Part shown: piece by piece, positions 1-9,129 of the stretch
Position numbering within the stretch: position 1 is the first letter of the stretch
Layout: each line of letters starts with the position of its first letter
Assembly: GCA_026706345.1 (NCBI GenBank)
Contig: JAPOYX010000013.1
Location: forward strand, 1 to 58,334
From: Gemmatimonadota bacterium
GTDB lineage: Bacteria; JAAXHH01
DNA length: 58,334 nucleotides
Direction of reading: 5' to 3'
Notes under the pieces: model-generated
What the model was told of the DNA's origin: nothing
The model's input: the letters and a program-made list of their open reading frames with translations, nothing else
Database searches by the model: none
Made by a program: the position numbers and the translations under genes

Positions 1-3000
1 ATACGCGCAGGTTGTCGAAGGCGGCTTCAGTCGTCAGCGCGCCGTTGTACAGCTTCACGGCGTCCACGACGCCTCTTCGGACCCGCATGTCCCAGGCGCC
101 TGTTGTCGGATAGCGCACCCCGTCCATGCGGGCATGCCACCTGCTGTCCTTCCAGGCGATGCGCAGGCGGTGCCAGCGGCCGGGTACGTAGCGCGCGCCG
201 GTGTCTATCAAGGCCCCGGCCTGCATCACCCGGACGCGTCCGTCGCGGTCGAAGGCCCACTCGATGCGGTTGTTTCCCAGGGTGATCTTGGTGCGCTCGC
301 CGGTGCCCTGGACCCTGACGTCGACCTCGAACACGCCGGCAGCCAGGGCGGGCAGGGTGCGCTCGGCCACGGCGTTGTCCACGGAGAGGGCCCCGCCCTC
401 CAGGGTGATCGCGTTGCGCGGGCTGTTCAAGGTCCTGCGCCACGGTCCCGCGGCGGCGAGCGCGTCCCAGTTGCCGTATTCGTCGAAGACCTCGGCGACT
501 GCCTTCGACGCCGCGGCGCCGGTGAAGGCCGCCACGGGCCGCATCTTTCCGTAGCCCATGACCGTGGACGTCACCGTGCCATGGGCGTCCCGCGATTCGA
601 CCAGGTTGCCGTAGGCGTCGTAGCCGGTGGCCACCTGCCGGTCGATCCACTCGCCCGTACCCGCCTGCCCGTCGCCGTTCCTGTCGAGCCATACCGCGGT
701 GGTGTCCGGCATGACGATGGCACCGCTGTTGAACCGTCCGTAGCGGTATCTCGTGGATTGCAGCCTCCTGCCGGATCCGTCCTTGACGGTGACCACGCGG
801 GGCCGGTCTAGGATATGGGCGCGCTCCAGGAACACGTCCTCGGGGTCGCCTGAGCTCATCCCGGTGACCACGATGTCTTTGGCGTACACCCTGATCTTGC
901 GGTACACGGCCTGCTGCGGCTTGTGCACCGCGGCGCGCAGCTCGAGGCTGACGCGGGCGCTGTCCGTCCCCGACGGCACGGGCACGAGGACGTCGAAGGT
1001 TTTTTCCTGCGGATCGGGCAGTCCTCCGCCTGCGGGCACATTGTGCGTGAACGAACCCGCCGCGTAGGAACCGCCGTCCTTCCAGTCTACGGTCACCACG
1101 GCGCGGGCGTACATGTTGCCCGTGCCCTGCAACTGGTCGGTCCCGAGGACGCCTCTGATTCGAAGGACGTCATGGTCCGTCACGGCGAAGCGGCGGCCCT
1201 CGAAGTCGTAGACGCCCACGCTCTCGATGCCCGAGTCCGCGTTCAGGAACGCCTCCACCGTGGCCGTGGGCGGATCATCCCGGCTCAGGAAGGCGGCGTG
1301 GACCCGGTCGCCGGCCGACAGGGCCGTATTGAGGACCGGCTGTCCGAAGGAAAGGGTCACCGGACTGCTCGTCACCTGGTCGGCGTGATAGCTGGTCTCG
1401 GTAACGCGTAGCGTATGTGTACCCGACTTGAGTGTTTCGTTGGCAACAAGGCCGTTCCTGGCGTTGTGCGTCCGCACGGTCGTAGTGCTCACCCTGTCCC
1501 TGGTGGTGGTGAGCGTATCGGCCCTGGTCCAGTACGCCTGCTGGGGGATGCCCCGGTGGTAGTACCACTCCCAGTCGCCGGTCCAGGTGCCCGCCGCCGT
1601 GACCCGCCAGTCCGTCCGCTCGCGTTGGATCACGGTTCCGGTGGCGTCGTAGTAGGTGGTTTCCTCGAGGAGACCCCGGCGTATGTCGCGTTCGGACTCA
1701 TGCTTCTTGTTCGTGGCCGAGAGGCCCAGGGCGTTAAGGTCGGCCTCGCCCACGTAGTCGCGCCGTATCTTGCCGTGGCCGCCGGGCAGGACCTCGTCCA
1801 CCACGGGGAAGGTGATGCGCCGCATGCGCCTGCTGTCGACGGTATCCATGACCGGGACGGTCTCCACATAGGTGAACGCCGTGGTGTCCGGCGGGACCGG
1901 CCCCCCGCTGCCGTCGGCGTCCCATATCCGGTGTTTGATGCGCCGCGAACGCGCGAAGAAGGCCTCGTCGAAATTGATATGTTTGGCCCAGGTGGTGTCG
2001 GGTTTGGGAACCTGTTCGTAGCCTATCTGAAGCTCACCGCCCGTGGGCGTGACCATCTTCGTCATGCGGTAGCTGTCCGCAAGGGTGTTGGTGAAGCGGT
2101 ACGGCGGCAGCTGGTCCGCGGCGGCGCGTCCCGTGCCCATGACGGCGATCTCTTCGAGCAGGAGCGTGCGCGCGTCATCGCCCGAGGCCACCGCGGGCCG
2201 GGCCGGACCACCGTTGGTGCCGTCGTAGCGGAACACGTAGCGGGCAATCTGATTGCCATCAGGAACTGTGGCGGTCAGGGCCCCGTCCGTGACGGTCAGG
2301 GCGTCGAGGCGGTGTGCGCTCGAAAGACCGTCGTACATCCGGTAGCTGCGGTTGTCATTGATCAGGTAGTGTCCGTAGGGCAGGGTCTCGCCCGCGGGCG
2401 TATCGAAATAGTTGTCGTAGGTGATCTTCACCGCCGAGTCGGCGTTGAGCGGCGTATGCGTGGCGATATGGATGTCGGGCCTGGCGCTCGTCTCGGTCCT
2501 GATCTTCCTTGCCACCTTGCCGTCTGAACCTGCGAGGATGACCTCCGAGAGGTGCGCCGTGTTGAACGTCTTGACCACGATGAGGTCGTTGAGCGTGCCG
2601 CCGACGGTGATCCCGTTGGGAAAACGCGGATCGATGTCGGCGTTGTCCAGCAGGTTGCGGAACGACCGGGTGGCTTCGGCGCGTTCCCCGGCGCGATGGC
2701 GCACCGTGGTCACCGGGCCGTCGGAGGCATACCGGAACCGGATCGTGTTGCCGGCCTGGTCGCGGATCTCGGCCAGGTTCCACTGGTACACCAGTTCGGG
2801 CTGCATCTCATTGAAACCTCCCTGCTGCACGGCGCCCCCCTTGACGGTCTGGTTCATGCCGTAGTCCCGGCCCGCGATCGTAACCGCGCCGAAGGTGTAG
2901 ATCAGGCCCGATACGGTCTTGACCGTCCAGGTGGAGGAAAGCGGCGCCGACCGGTCGTAGTTCCACCTGATGTCCATGAAGCGACGGTTCTCGGCGTAGT

Positions 3001-3559
3001 ACACGTTGGTGGGAGCCCGGGAGGAGCTCGTGCCGGTGGAACGGGTCGATTCCTCCAGCTGTCGCACGAGACGATGCGAGCCGCCGGGCAGCACCAGGGA
3101 CAGGTTGAAGGAAAAGGGATGGTTCACCGGGCTGCTCAGGTCCGTCAGGTCGTAGCCGCCGGTAACCCTGATCGCGCCGAACTCCAGGTTCCAGCCCAGG
3201 CCCACCCACGTGGCGTTGTTCAGCGTCACCGTGCCCTTGCTGATCGTGGACGTCTGCTCCGCAGTGCCCAGCTTGATCAGCCGGTCCGTGCCGGTCACCG
3301 CGCTGCTGTAGCGCATGGTTAGAGGCAGGGACATGCCGCCCGCGCCCTCTACCTCGCCCAGCGGCAGGACATAAGACCAGTGCCCTGAGAAATAGTCGAC
3401 CTGGTCCGCGTCGACAATGCCGGAGAGGCTGTCGAAGTCATAGGCGCTCTTGGAAGCGTCCGCGGGCGTCTCCTGGCCGCTTGCGACCAGCGCCGACATG
3501 GTGAGCAGGACGATGCCGATGAGCGTCCGGGCGATAAAACAGTGCATGGGTCTTTGCAT
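1..3559 (-). CDS. Secreted RHS/YD-repeat-type protein, C-terminal part cut off by the window edge
   Basis: One reading frame stays open from the ATG at 3559 to base 1, giving 1186 complete codons with no stop. AGGAG lies six bases before the ATG. Residues 1-28 form a signal peptide ending near ALVASG. From about residue 54 the text resembles the start of SpvB/RHS proteins (DYFSGHWSYVLPLGEVEG, then GLGWNLEFG). Further typical pieces follow: WNLAEIRDQAGNTIRFRY and MVTPTGGELQIGYE. A YD-like unit (GYDAYGNLVESRDAHG) lies near residue 979. The last 140 visible residues look like a concanavalin-like (LamG/DUF1080-type) module. RHS proteins build a beta-sheet cocoon and often carry a variable C-terminal toxin or a secretion tag; that end is missing here, so its role is open. 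The sprA gene in this window makes type IX export possible, but this is inference. Confidence 0.8.
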   Translation of the reverse strand, partial: MQRPMHCFIARTLIGIVLLTMSALVASGQETPADASKSAYDFDSLSGIVDADQVDYFSGHWSYVLPLGEVEGAGGMSLPLTMRYSSAVTGTDRLIKLGTAEQTSTISKGTVTLNNATWVGLGWNLEFGAIRVTGGYDLTDLSSPVNHPFSFNLSLVLPGGSHRLVRQLEESTRSTGTSSSRAPTNVYYAENRRFMDIRWNYDRSAPLSSTWTVKTVSGLIYTFGAVTIAGRDYGMNQTVKGGAVQQGGFNEMQPELVYQWNLAEIRDQAGNTIRFRYASDGPVTTVRHRAGERAEATRSFRNLLDNADIDPRFPNGITVGGTLNDLIVVKTFNTAHLSEVILAGSDGKVARKIRTETSARPDIHIATHTPLNADSAVKITYDNYFDTPAGETLPYGHYLINDNRSYRMYDGLSSAHRLDALTVTDGALTATVPDGNQIARYVFRYDGTNGGPARPAVASGDDARTLLLEEIAVMGTGRAAADQLPPYRFTNTLADSYRMTKMVTPTGGELQIGYEQVPKPDTTWAKHINFDEAFFARSRRIKHRIWDADGSGGPVPPDTTAFTYVETVPVMDTVDSRRMRRITFPVVDEVLPGGHGKIRRDYVGEADLNALGLSATNKKHESERDIRRGLLEETTYYDATGTVIQRERTDWRVTAAGTWTGDWEWYYHRGIPQQAYWTRADTLTTTRDRVSTTTVRTHNARNGLVANETLKSGTHTLRVTETSYHADQVTSSPVTLSFGQPVLNTALSAGDRVHAAFLSRDDPPTATVEAFLNADSGIESVGVYDFEGRRFAVTDHDVLRIRGVLGTDQLQGTGNMYARAVVTVDWKDGGSYAAGSFTHNVPAGGGLPDPQEKTFDVLVPVPSGTDSARVSLELRAAVHKPQQAVYRKIRVYAKDIVVTGMSSGDPEDVFLERAHILDRPRVVTVKDGSGRRLQSTRYRYGRFNSGAIVMPDTTAVWLDRNGDGQAGTGEWIDRQVATGYDAYGNLVESRDAHGTVTSTVMGYGKMRPVAAFTGAAASKAVAEVFDEYGNWDALAAAGPWRRTLNSPRNAITLEGGALSVDNAVAERTLPALAAGVFEVDVRVQGTGERTKITLGNNRIEWAFDRDGRVRVMQAGALIDTGARYVPGRWHRLRIAWKDSRWHARMDGVRYPTTGAWDMRVRRGVVDAVKLYNGALTTEAAFDNLRV

Positions 3560-4307
3560 GATGAACTCCTTTATATATGGATATAGCGGTTTTGTGGTTG
3601 AATGATGCGATCGTCGGTATCGTTTGCATGATCCGGCTGCATCCGGTCACGGCGGTTTCCACGGCATATGGCGGGCCGCGTTCCCGGCGGTCCCCGGAAC
3701 TGGCTGATAAGGGACGGGCGCCTCGTGAGACGGCGGGCAGGCATCGTATCTCTGGTAAGACGGCGGGTGCCGGCGGAAAGCGCGGACGTGATGCGGCCTT
3801 GCAGGGGAGTGCCGGTGCCCGAACCTCAATGAAAAGCCGGCAGGCCGCGCCGGCGTCCGGCCTTGCTCCTGCGAATCAGATTCTGGATGTGAGATTGCGG
3901 TTCTTGCGGACATGGAAAATCCCCGTGCGTGCTTTCTGCGATCAGAAGTAGCACGGGGATGCTGAAGGTCCGCGGGGTGCGGGTCCGCTGAAGGGACGCG
4001 AGGGTATTCTGATGCGGCCAGTCGTTACGCCCGTGTCATGGGCATGATGATATACTATATATATGATTAGTAATTGTCCAAGCCTGTTTTTTAAAAATCA
4101 TTATTACTGCCATTCCTGGCTCTGATCTTTCGACGCTCCCCGGTTTCTTGCCCTGCACCTGCGGGGCGCGATCTACCCAGCCGGCATATCCTTGTGACAC
4201 TCCCGCAAATCCGTTGACGCAACGGCCTCTTCCGCTTAGTTTTCCCATTATTTGCAATTCCGGAATCTCATTGCAAAAGTTCCATCCCCTCACCCCGCGG
4301 AGCCCCC
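3560..4307. other. Intergenic region, about 750 bp, no gene seen
   Basis: This stretch separates two divergent genes. Open frames here have no recognisable protein signature. It holds one clear hairpin (3921-3958), an A/T-rich stretch around 4047-4066 and AT-rich sequence at 3570-3590 just upstream of the RHS gene, which could hold promoters. A ten-base word, AGACGGCGGG, occurs twice between 3725 and 3775. Nothing else stands out. Confidence 0.5.
3921..3958. other. Hairpin in the intergenic region
   Basis: An 8-bp perfect outer stem (CCCCGTGC with GCACGGGG) and an inner stem TTCTG/CAGAA are separated by a small bulge. On the minus strand the stem is followed by ATTTTCC, a poor T tract. It may be a weak terminator or a regulatory RNA structure; the sequence alone does not decide. 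Confidence 0.4.
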
Positions 4308-5819
4308 GTGAACGTCATCTGCGTCTGCCTGGACACCTTTCGCGCCGACATCATCGGCCCGGGCAGGAAGTACAGTCACGCGCACACGCCCAATCTCGAC
4401 GCCTTCCATGGCAGCGGCATCCGGTTCAACCGCGCCTTCGGCGAAGGACAGCCCACGCTGCAGGTCCGCCGCGCCCTGTTCACCGGGATGCGCAGCTTCC
4501 CGTGGCGGTACAACTTCGATCGGCGCGGCCACTGGCACCATGCGCCTGGCTGGCACAAGATCCCGCCGGAGCAGGACACGATCGCGGAGGTGCTGCTGGA
4601 ACGGGGGTACCTGACGGCCCTCATCGCCGATACGTACCACATGTTCAAGCCCACCATGAACTTCTCCCGGGGTTTCGCTCACCTGGATTTCGTGCGGGGC
4701 CAGGAATCGGACAACTGGAAGAGCGGCGATCCCGCGCTGGTCGAGGCGCAGTTCGCCCGGCACGTGCGAGCGCCCGTGGACATGTCCCGGCACGCGGGCC
4801 TGGTCAACTACCTGCTGAACCAGCGCCACAGGAAGGACAAGGACGACTACCAGTGTGCACGGGTGTTCAACTCGGCCTGCGCGTGGCTTGCGGACAACCA
4901 TACGGCGGGGCCCTTCTTCCTGTGGGTCGACAGCTTCGATCCCCACGAGCCCTGGGATCCACCGCCGGCGTACGCCGACCGGTACTTCGAACACGACGGC
5001 CTCGATTTCATCGTGCCCGGTCCCGCTTACGCGGTTGACGGCTCGGGTGGTCCAGGGGGATCAGACGGGTCAGGCGAGTCAGATCGACCAGGCAGTCCAG
5101 GCGGCCCAGGCCGACCATCGGAAGCGGAACTCCGGCGCATCGAGGCGCTGTACCTCGGGGAGGTCACCCTCGTGGACGAGTACGTGGGCCGGCTGCTGAA
5201 CGCGGTGGCGGACCTGAACCTCCTCGATGAGACCATGATCGTGATCCTGTCGGATCACGGAACCCAGTTGCTGGACCAGGGGAGATTCGGCAAGGGGCCG
5301 GACGAATTGCATCCCTTCAATACCCGGCTCAACCTCATGATGCGCGTACCCGGCGGACCGACGGACGTTGACGTGGACGCCTTTGTGCAGAACCATGACC
5401 TCATGCCGACTTTGCTCGGTCGGCTCGGGGTCCGGGCGGACTGGACGGACGGGGAGGACCTGTGGCCGCTGGTCACGGGTGAGAAGGCCACCGTCCGTGA
5501 CCGCATCGTGACCGGGTGGGCATCCTTCGTCACGGGCAACGCCGTGGGCCGGGCCAGCGTGCGGGATGATCGCTGGAACTTCTGCACGTCGGTGGGCTAC
5601 GAGGACGAGGCGGGCGATGAGCTCTTCGATCTGGAACGTGACCCGGAAGAGCGGCAGAATGTCGCGGGATCGCATCTCGACATCGTCTCGGCGCGCCGCG
5701 GCGACGTGGAGGCGGTCCTGGGCCAGCCCCTCCCCGGCCGGATGGTGGAGGTATGCGATCCCGCCCCGGCGCCCATGACGCACTGGCTGGAGCAACGGTT
5801 GCGGAAGGGGCAGGACTGA
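4308..5819 (+). CDS. Sulfatase-fold hydrolase with Thr at the nucleophile position
   Basis: 503 residues, GTG start after a GGAG at 4299-4302. The alkaline-phosphatase/sulfatase fold is shown by CLDTFRAD (residues 7-14), HTPNLDAF (26-33), LFTG (57-60), FDPHEPWDPP and the metal site SDHGT (D316, H317). In sulfatases the nucleophile sits in C/S-x-P-x-R ten residues before the Gly of the TG pair; here that place reads T50-L-Q-V-R54. Thr cannot be converted to formylglycine. Thr nucleophiles are known in other members of the superfamily such as nucleotide pyrophosphatases, so a phosphodiester, phosphonate or other ester may be the substrate. Residues about 244-275 are a Gly/Ser/Pro-rich insertion. 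It is annotated as a hydrolase only; the substrate is unknown. Confidence 0.85.
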   Translation: MNVICVCLDTFRADIIGPGRKYSHAHTPNLDAFHGSGIRFNRAFGEGQPTLQVRRALFTGMRSFPWRYNFDRRGHWHHAPGWHKIPPEQDTIAEVLLERGYLTALIADTYHMFKPTMNFSRGFAHLDFVRGQESDNWKSGDPALVEAQFARHVRAPVDMSRHAGLVNYLLNQRHRKDKDDYQCARVFNSACAWLADNHTAGPFFLWVDSFDPHEPWDPPPAYADRYFEHDGLDFIVPGPAYAVDGSGGPGGSDGSGESDRPGSPGGPGRPSEAELRRIEALYLGEVTLVDEYVGRLLNAVADLNLLDETMIVILSDHGTQLLDQGRFGKGPDELHPFNTRLNLMMRVPGGPTDVDVDAFVQNHDLMPTLLGRLGVRADWTDGEDLWPLVTGEKATVRDRIVTGWASFVTGNAVGRASVRDDRWNFCTSVGYEDEAGDELFDLERDPEERQNVAGSHLDIVSARRGDVEAVLGQPLPGRMVEVCDPAPAPMTHWLEQRLRKGQD

Positions 5820-5836
5820 ACCGCGGATTGAACCAC

Positions 5837-5968
5837 CGGGGGTATGTTTCGGTATCGGCATCGGTGGCGACCGTACCGGCCTGAGGATACGAAACATATC
5901 GACATCGGCGCTGACGGCGCCGGCCTGAGGATACGAAACACATCGACATCGGCGCTGACCGCGCCGGC
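5837..5968. repeat. 44-bp tandem repeat, two good copies and one degenerate
   Basis: Copies at 5881-5924 and 5925-5968 both start CTGAGGATACGAAACA and differ at two of 44 bases. A degenerate copy lies just upstream (about 5837-5880) and a truncated start of another just after. It sits between the sulfatase-fold gene and the SDR gene and does not continue a reading frame of either. Confidence 0.75.
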
Positions 5969-6010
5969 CCGAGATACGCGATTCATGGGAACCTGGGGAT
6001 TCACACCTCA

Positions 6011-6036
6011 TGTACAATTGTACAATTGTACAATTG
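6011..6036. promoter_or_regulatory. Triple TGTACAAT palindromic repeat, possible operator
   Basis: TGTACAAT occurs three times head to tail, followed by TG. This creates overlapping palindromes of the type TTGTACAATTGTACAA. It ends 20 bases before the ATG of the SDR gene. The symmetry fits a dimeric repressor such as a GntR or LacI type; no regulator is encoded next to it, so operator function is inference. Confidence 0.4.
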
Positions 6037-6056
6037 AGTCGTCATAAAGGATCATC

Positions 6057-6839
6057 ATGCGGTTAGCGAACAAGGCCGCCATCGTAACGGGCGCAGGGGA
6101 CGGGATAGGACGCGGGATCGCGCTGGCGCTCGCCCGGGAAGGCGCCGCGGTGGCGGTGTGCGACATTAACACCGAAACCGTTGCGGAGACCGGCCGCCTG
6201 GTCGCGGACGCGGGCCGGCCCGTCCTGGTGGAGTCGCTGGACATCACCGACCACGGCCGGGTCAGATCCTTCGTGGACGATGCGGCTTCCCGGTTCGGCC
6301 GGATCGACGTCCTGGTCAACAACGCCGCCATCATGCCGGTCAGCCCCATCGAGGACCAGGATGAGGAGACCATGTCCCGCATCCTCTCCGTCAACCTGCT
6401 GGCGCCAGTTGTGTTCAGCAAGTACTGCATTCCGCATATGCGGGCGGCAGGCGGCGGATCGATCATCCACATGGCCAGCGTGACGGGCCATAACGGCCAT
6501 CCGGGCGTGGCCGTCTACGGGGCGACGAAGGGCGGATTGATCGCCCTGGCGCGGGGCCAGGCCATGGAGCTTGCCGAATACCGGATCAGGGTCAACACGG
6601 TTTCGCCGGGCACGGTGGATTCGCCCATGCTGCACAACTTCGTGAAGGAGAACGCCGGGGACCCGGAGGCGGCGCTCAGGGCTTTCGACCGCCTGCACCC
6701 CATCGGCCGGGTCGCCACCATCGATGAGGTCGCCAACGTATTCGTGTTCCTGGCGAGCGACGAATCCAGCGACATCACGGCGACGGACATCCGGTGCGAC
6801 GGCGGCTACGCGGTCCAGGGCCGGCAGCCGACGGAATAG
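6057..6839 (+). CDS. Short-chain dehydrogenase/reductase (classical SDR)
   Basis: 260 residues, the usual size for a classical SDR. The NAD(P)-binding motif TGAGDGIG spans residues 11-18, NNA follows in LVNNAAIMP, and the catalytic set is S141, Y154 and K158 (YGATK). PG-x-V after the active site and a C-terminal CDGGYAVQG are also typical. The start follows AAAGGA. It probably oxidises a sugar or polyol, judging by the epimerase directly downstream, but the substrate cannot be read from sequence. The last 13 codons with the stop and the following ribosome site are repeated 70 bp downstream (see repeat entry). Aspartate after the second strand (VCDIN) favours NAD over NADP. Confidence 0.9.
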   Translation: MRLANKAAIVTGAGDGIGRGIALALAREGAAVAVCDINTETVAETGRLVADAGRPVLVESLDITDHGRVRSFVDDAASRFGRIDVLVNNAAIMPVSPIEDQDEETMSRILSVNLLAPVVFSKYCIPHMRAAGGGSIIHMASVTGHNGHPGVAVYGATKGGLIALARGQAMELAEYRIRVNTVSPGTVDSPMLHNFVKENAGDPEAALRAFDRLHPIGRVATIDEVANVFVFLASDESSDITATDIRCDGGYAVQGRQPTE

Positions 6840-6918
6840 CGGCAAGGAACGATTCGTCCGTCTTCAGCCGCCTGGCTACGCGGTCCAGGGCCGGCAGCCG
6901 ACGGAATAGCGGCAAGGA
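6804..6918. repeat. 45-bp direct duplication of the SDR gene end
   Basis: Bases 6804-6848 and 6874-6918 are identical (period 70). The repeated piece starts GGCTACGCGGTCCAGGGCCG and covers the last codons, stop and GGCAAGGA. The second copy now provides the ribosome site of the next gene. Confidence 0.95.
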
Positions 6919-6924
6919 GAACCT

Positions 6925-7998
6925 ATGTCAGTAGGGGTTTGCGCATACTCGTTCAACACGGGATATGACGCCTTTCAACTCATGGACATGGCCGTCGAAC
7001 ACGGCCTCGTCGGTGTAGAGTTTCCAGCCGAGGACTGCCTGCCCGATCTGTCCCCGGCCTCGCTGGAGCGAGCCCGTGCCCGTGCCGAGGAAAGCGGGCT
7101 GTTCGTCGTGGCGGACGGCGGCCAGGTCGAGGGCGAAATGTTGCGGCGTCTGATTCCCGCGGCCGCGGCCCTCGGCGCCCCTACGTTGCGCGTGGTCATG
7201 AGCGGCGTGCTCGGCGGCGACCGCCGGCCGCTGTCGGGCCGGTGGAGCGCCCATCTCGCCGGGTGCCGTGATATCCTGTGCGAGGCGTTGCCCCTGGCAG
7301 AAGAACACGGGGTCGTCATCTCGGTGGAGAATCATTCAGACGCCACGTCCCACGACATGCGCTGGCTCTGCGAAGAACTGAACAGCGCGTACATCGGCAT
7401 CACGCTCGATGTGGGCAACGTGCTGGCAGTCTGCGAGGAACCCTTCGGATACACCGAACGCCTCCTTCCGTATCTGCGGCATGTCCACCTAAAGGACTAT
7501 ACGATTCATCCCTCCGACGAGGGATACCGCATCGCGCGGTGTTCGCTGGGCAGCGGCGTGGTCGACTACCCCGGCCTGCTTTCCCTGATCGACGGATACC
7601 GGGGCCAGCGTGGCCAGCCTGGATCGGAGGGCGCGCAAGATCGGCTAGCTCAGCACGACCAGCGCGGCCCGGCGGATCAATCCGGCCCGGCGCCCCAGCA
7701 CGGCCCGGCGGGCGAGATCACGAAAACCATCGAGCTGGGCGCCATCTACGCCCGGCATGTGCGCATGCTCATGGAAGACTACTGGGCGGAATACCCGGAT
7801 CGCGACGTCAGGGACATGCTGCCGTTTCTGCGGCTGTACTGGTCCCACGTCCGCCCCGGCGGGGAAGACTGGCGCACGCCCAGGGAGAAGGACGAATCCA
7901 TCGAGGCCCTGAAGGCGTACGAGACGCGGGAGTTCGAAGAAAGCGTCGCCTATCTGAAGGAAATCGGAGCCGTCCGGACAGACTCCGGCACATCCTGA
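6925..7998 (+). CDS. Sugar phosphate isomerase/epimerase, TIM barrel (AP endonuclease 2 fold)
   Basis: 357 residues; AAGGAG sits six bases before the ATG. The barrel is recognisable from MSVGVCAYSF, LVGVEFPAED, VVISVENHSD, ITLDVGN and LRHVHLKDY, which carry the Glu, Asp and His ligands of the divalent metal in xylose-isomerase-like epimerases. Such proteins isomerise or epimerise keto-sugars, inositols or related polyols. Residues about 226-268 form a low-complexity Gly/Gln/Pro/Ala insertion that lies between LSLIDGY and EITKTIELG, where family members normally have a short loop. With the SDR just upstream and a phosphosugar isomerase downstream, a sugar-handling role is likely; the exact substrate is unknown. 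Confidence 0.85.
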   Translation: MSVGVCAYSFNTGYDAFQLMDMAVEHGLVGVEFPAEDCLPDLSPASLERARARAEESGLFVVADGGQVEGEMLRRLIPAAAALGAPTLRVVMSGVLGGDRRPLSGRWSAHLAGCRDILCEALPLAEEHGVVISVENHSDATSHDMRWLCEELNSAYIGITLDVGNVLAVCEEPFGYTERLLPYLRHVHLKDYTIHPSDEGYRIARCSLGSGVVDYPGLLSLIDGYRGQRGQPGSEGAQDRLAQHDQRGPADQSGPAPQHGPAGEITKTIELGAIYARHVRMLMEDYWAEYPDRDVRDMLPFLRLYWSHVRPGGEDWRTPREKDESIEALKAYETREFEESVAYLKEIGAVRTDSGTS

Positions 7999-8070
7999 AC
8001 CGAACCAGGCAGGTCGATTCATGAGCTTCTCCTTTCATCCCGGTGACCATTTGAAAAGAAGGCGGTTGAA

Positions 8071-9129
8071 ATGAACATGGAACGCCTGGACCAATCCGAC
8101 ATGCACGGATCCATCGGATCGATACCCGACCAGATGGAGGCGGCCTGGAAGGAAATGGCGGGACGCACTTTCCCCGACGCCTGCCGGGATGTCCACCACG
8201 TGGTCGTGGCGGGCATGGGCGGATCGGCCCTGGGCGCCCACCTGATACAGGACGTCTTCCGCGACCGGCTGCGCGTGCCGGTAACCATTGTATCCGATTA
8301 CGCGGCGCCTTCGTGGATCGACGAGCGGACGCTCATCGTGCTGTCCAGCTATTCCGGCGGCACGGAAGAAGTGATGGCCATGGCGGAATACGGCGCGTCC
8401 AGGGGGATACCGATGATCGCCCTGACCACGGGGGGCGAACTGGAATCGTTCGCCGCGCGCCATGGGCTGTCGGCCGTAGTGTTCGGCAGCGAGCTAAATA
8501 CCTGCGGTCAGCCACGGATCGGCCTCGGCTACGCGGTCACCTATCTCCTGGCGATGTTCCGGCAACTGGGGTTCGTGGAGCTTGCCGGAACCGAGGTAAC
8601 GGGCGCCCTCATGCTCCTTCGGGAGACCAACCCGGTCTACGCGGCGCCCGGAGCGGAGAACCCCGCCTATGAACTAGCCTGGGCTACGCGGGGGAAGTCG
8701 GTCCTGATCATGGCTTCCGAGCATCTCACGGGCAACGCCCACATCCTGGCCAACCAGTGGAACGAGAACGCCAAGAACCTGGCCGCGTGGTTCGCCATAC
8801 CGGAACTGAATCACCACCTGCTCGAAGGCATGACCCACCCTGGGGAGCATAGGGACGGGACCGCCGCCGTGCTGATCCAGTCCGGCCTGTACGATCCGCG
8901 CAACCGGCGCCGCCACGAGATCACCCGCACGCTGCTCGAGCAGCAGGGGATCGCGTGTTCCGTCGTAACGCCCCGGGGAGAGACGGCGCTCGAGCAAGCC
9001 TGCGATCTGCTCCTGCTCGGCACCTACGCCAGCTTCTACCAGGCGCTCTTGAACGACACCGATCCGTCGCCCATACCCTGGGTCGATCAGTTCAAGCGAC
9101 TGATGGCATCCAAAGACGGTAAGGTATGA
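8071..9129 (+). CDS. Bifunctional phosphoglucose/phosphomannose isomerase
   Basis: 352 residues, close to the family's usual length. Two SIS domains are seen. Key motifs are VVAGMGGSALG, LSSYSGGTEE, the sugar-phosphate region CGQPRIGLGY, NQWNENAKN and PELNHH with the catalytic Glu and His. This family interconverts glucose-6-phosphate, mannose-6-phosphate and fructose-6-phosphate in the cytosol, in archaea and various bacteria. The start at 8071 follows AAGAAGG; a start two codons later is also possible. Its stop overlaps the next start (ATGA), so it is translationally coupled to the fatty-acyl reductase fusion, an unexpected partner for a sugar isomerase. Confidence 0.9.
   Translation: MNMERLDQSDMHGSIGSIPDQMEAAWKEMAGRTFPDACRDVHHVVVAGMGGSALGAHLIQDVFRDRLRVPVTIVSDYAAPSWIDERTLIVLSSYSGGTEEVMAMAEYGASRGIPMIALTTGGELESFAARHGLSAVVFGSELNTCGQPRIGLGYAVTYLLAMFRQLGFVELAGTEVTGALMLLRETNPVYAAPGAENPAYELAWATRGKSVLIMASEHLTGNAHILANQWNENAKNLAAWFAIPELNHHLLEGMTHPGEHRDGTAAVLIQSGLYDPRNRRRHEITRTLLEQQGIACSVVTPRGETALEQACDLLLLGTYASFYQALLNDTDPSPIPWVDQFKRLMASKDGKV

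Noticed and set aside
1415-2527. Plus-strand open frame of 370 codons
   Set aside because: It mirrors the RHS gene on the other strand; its protein is rich in Gly/Arg/Val with no family motif, while the minus strand gives clear RHS sequence.
5837-5968. CRISPR array
   Set aside because: The 44-bp units are directly adjacent without spacers, and no cas gene is present in the window.
8022-8073. 17-codon frame (MSFSFHPGDHLKRRRLK) ending on the isomerase start
   Set aside because: Its stop overlaps the next ATG like a leader peptide, but it has no regulatory hallmark and is short enough to arise by chance.
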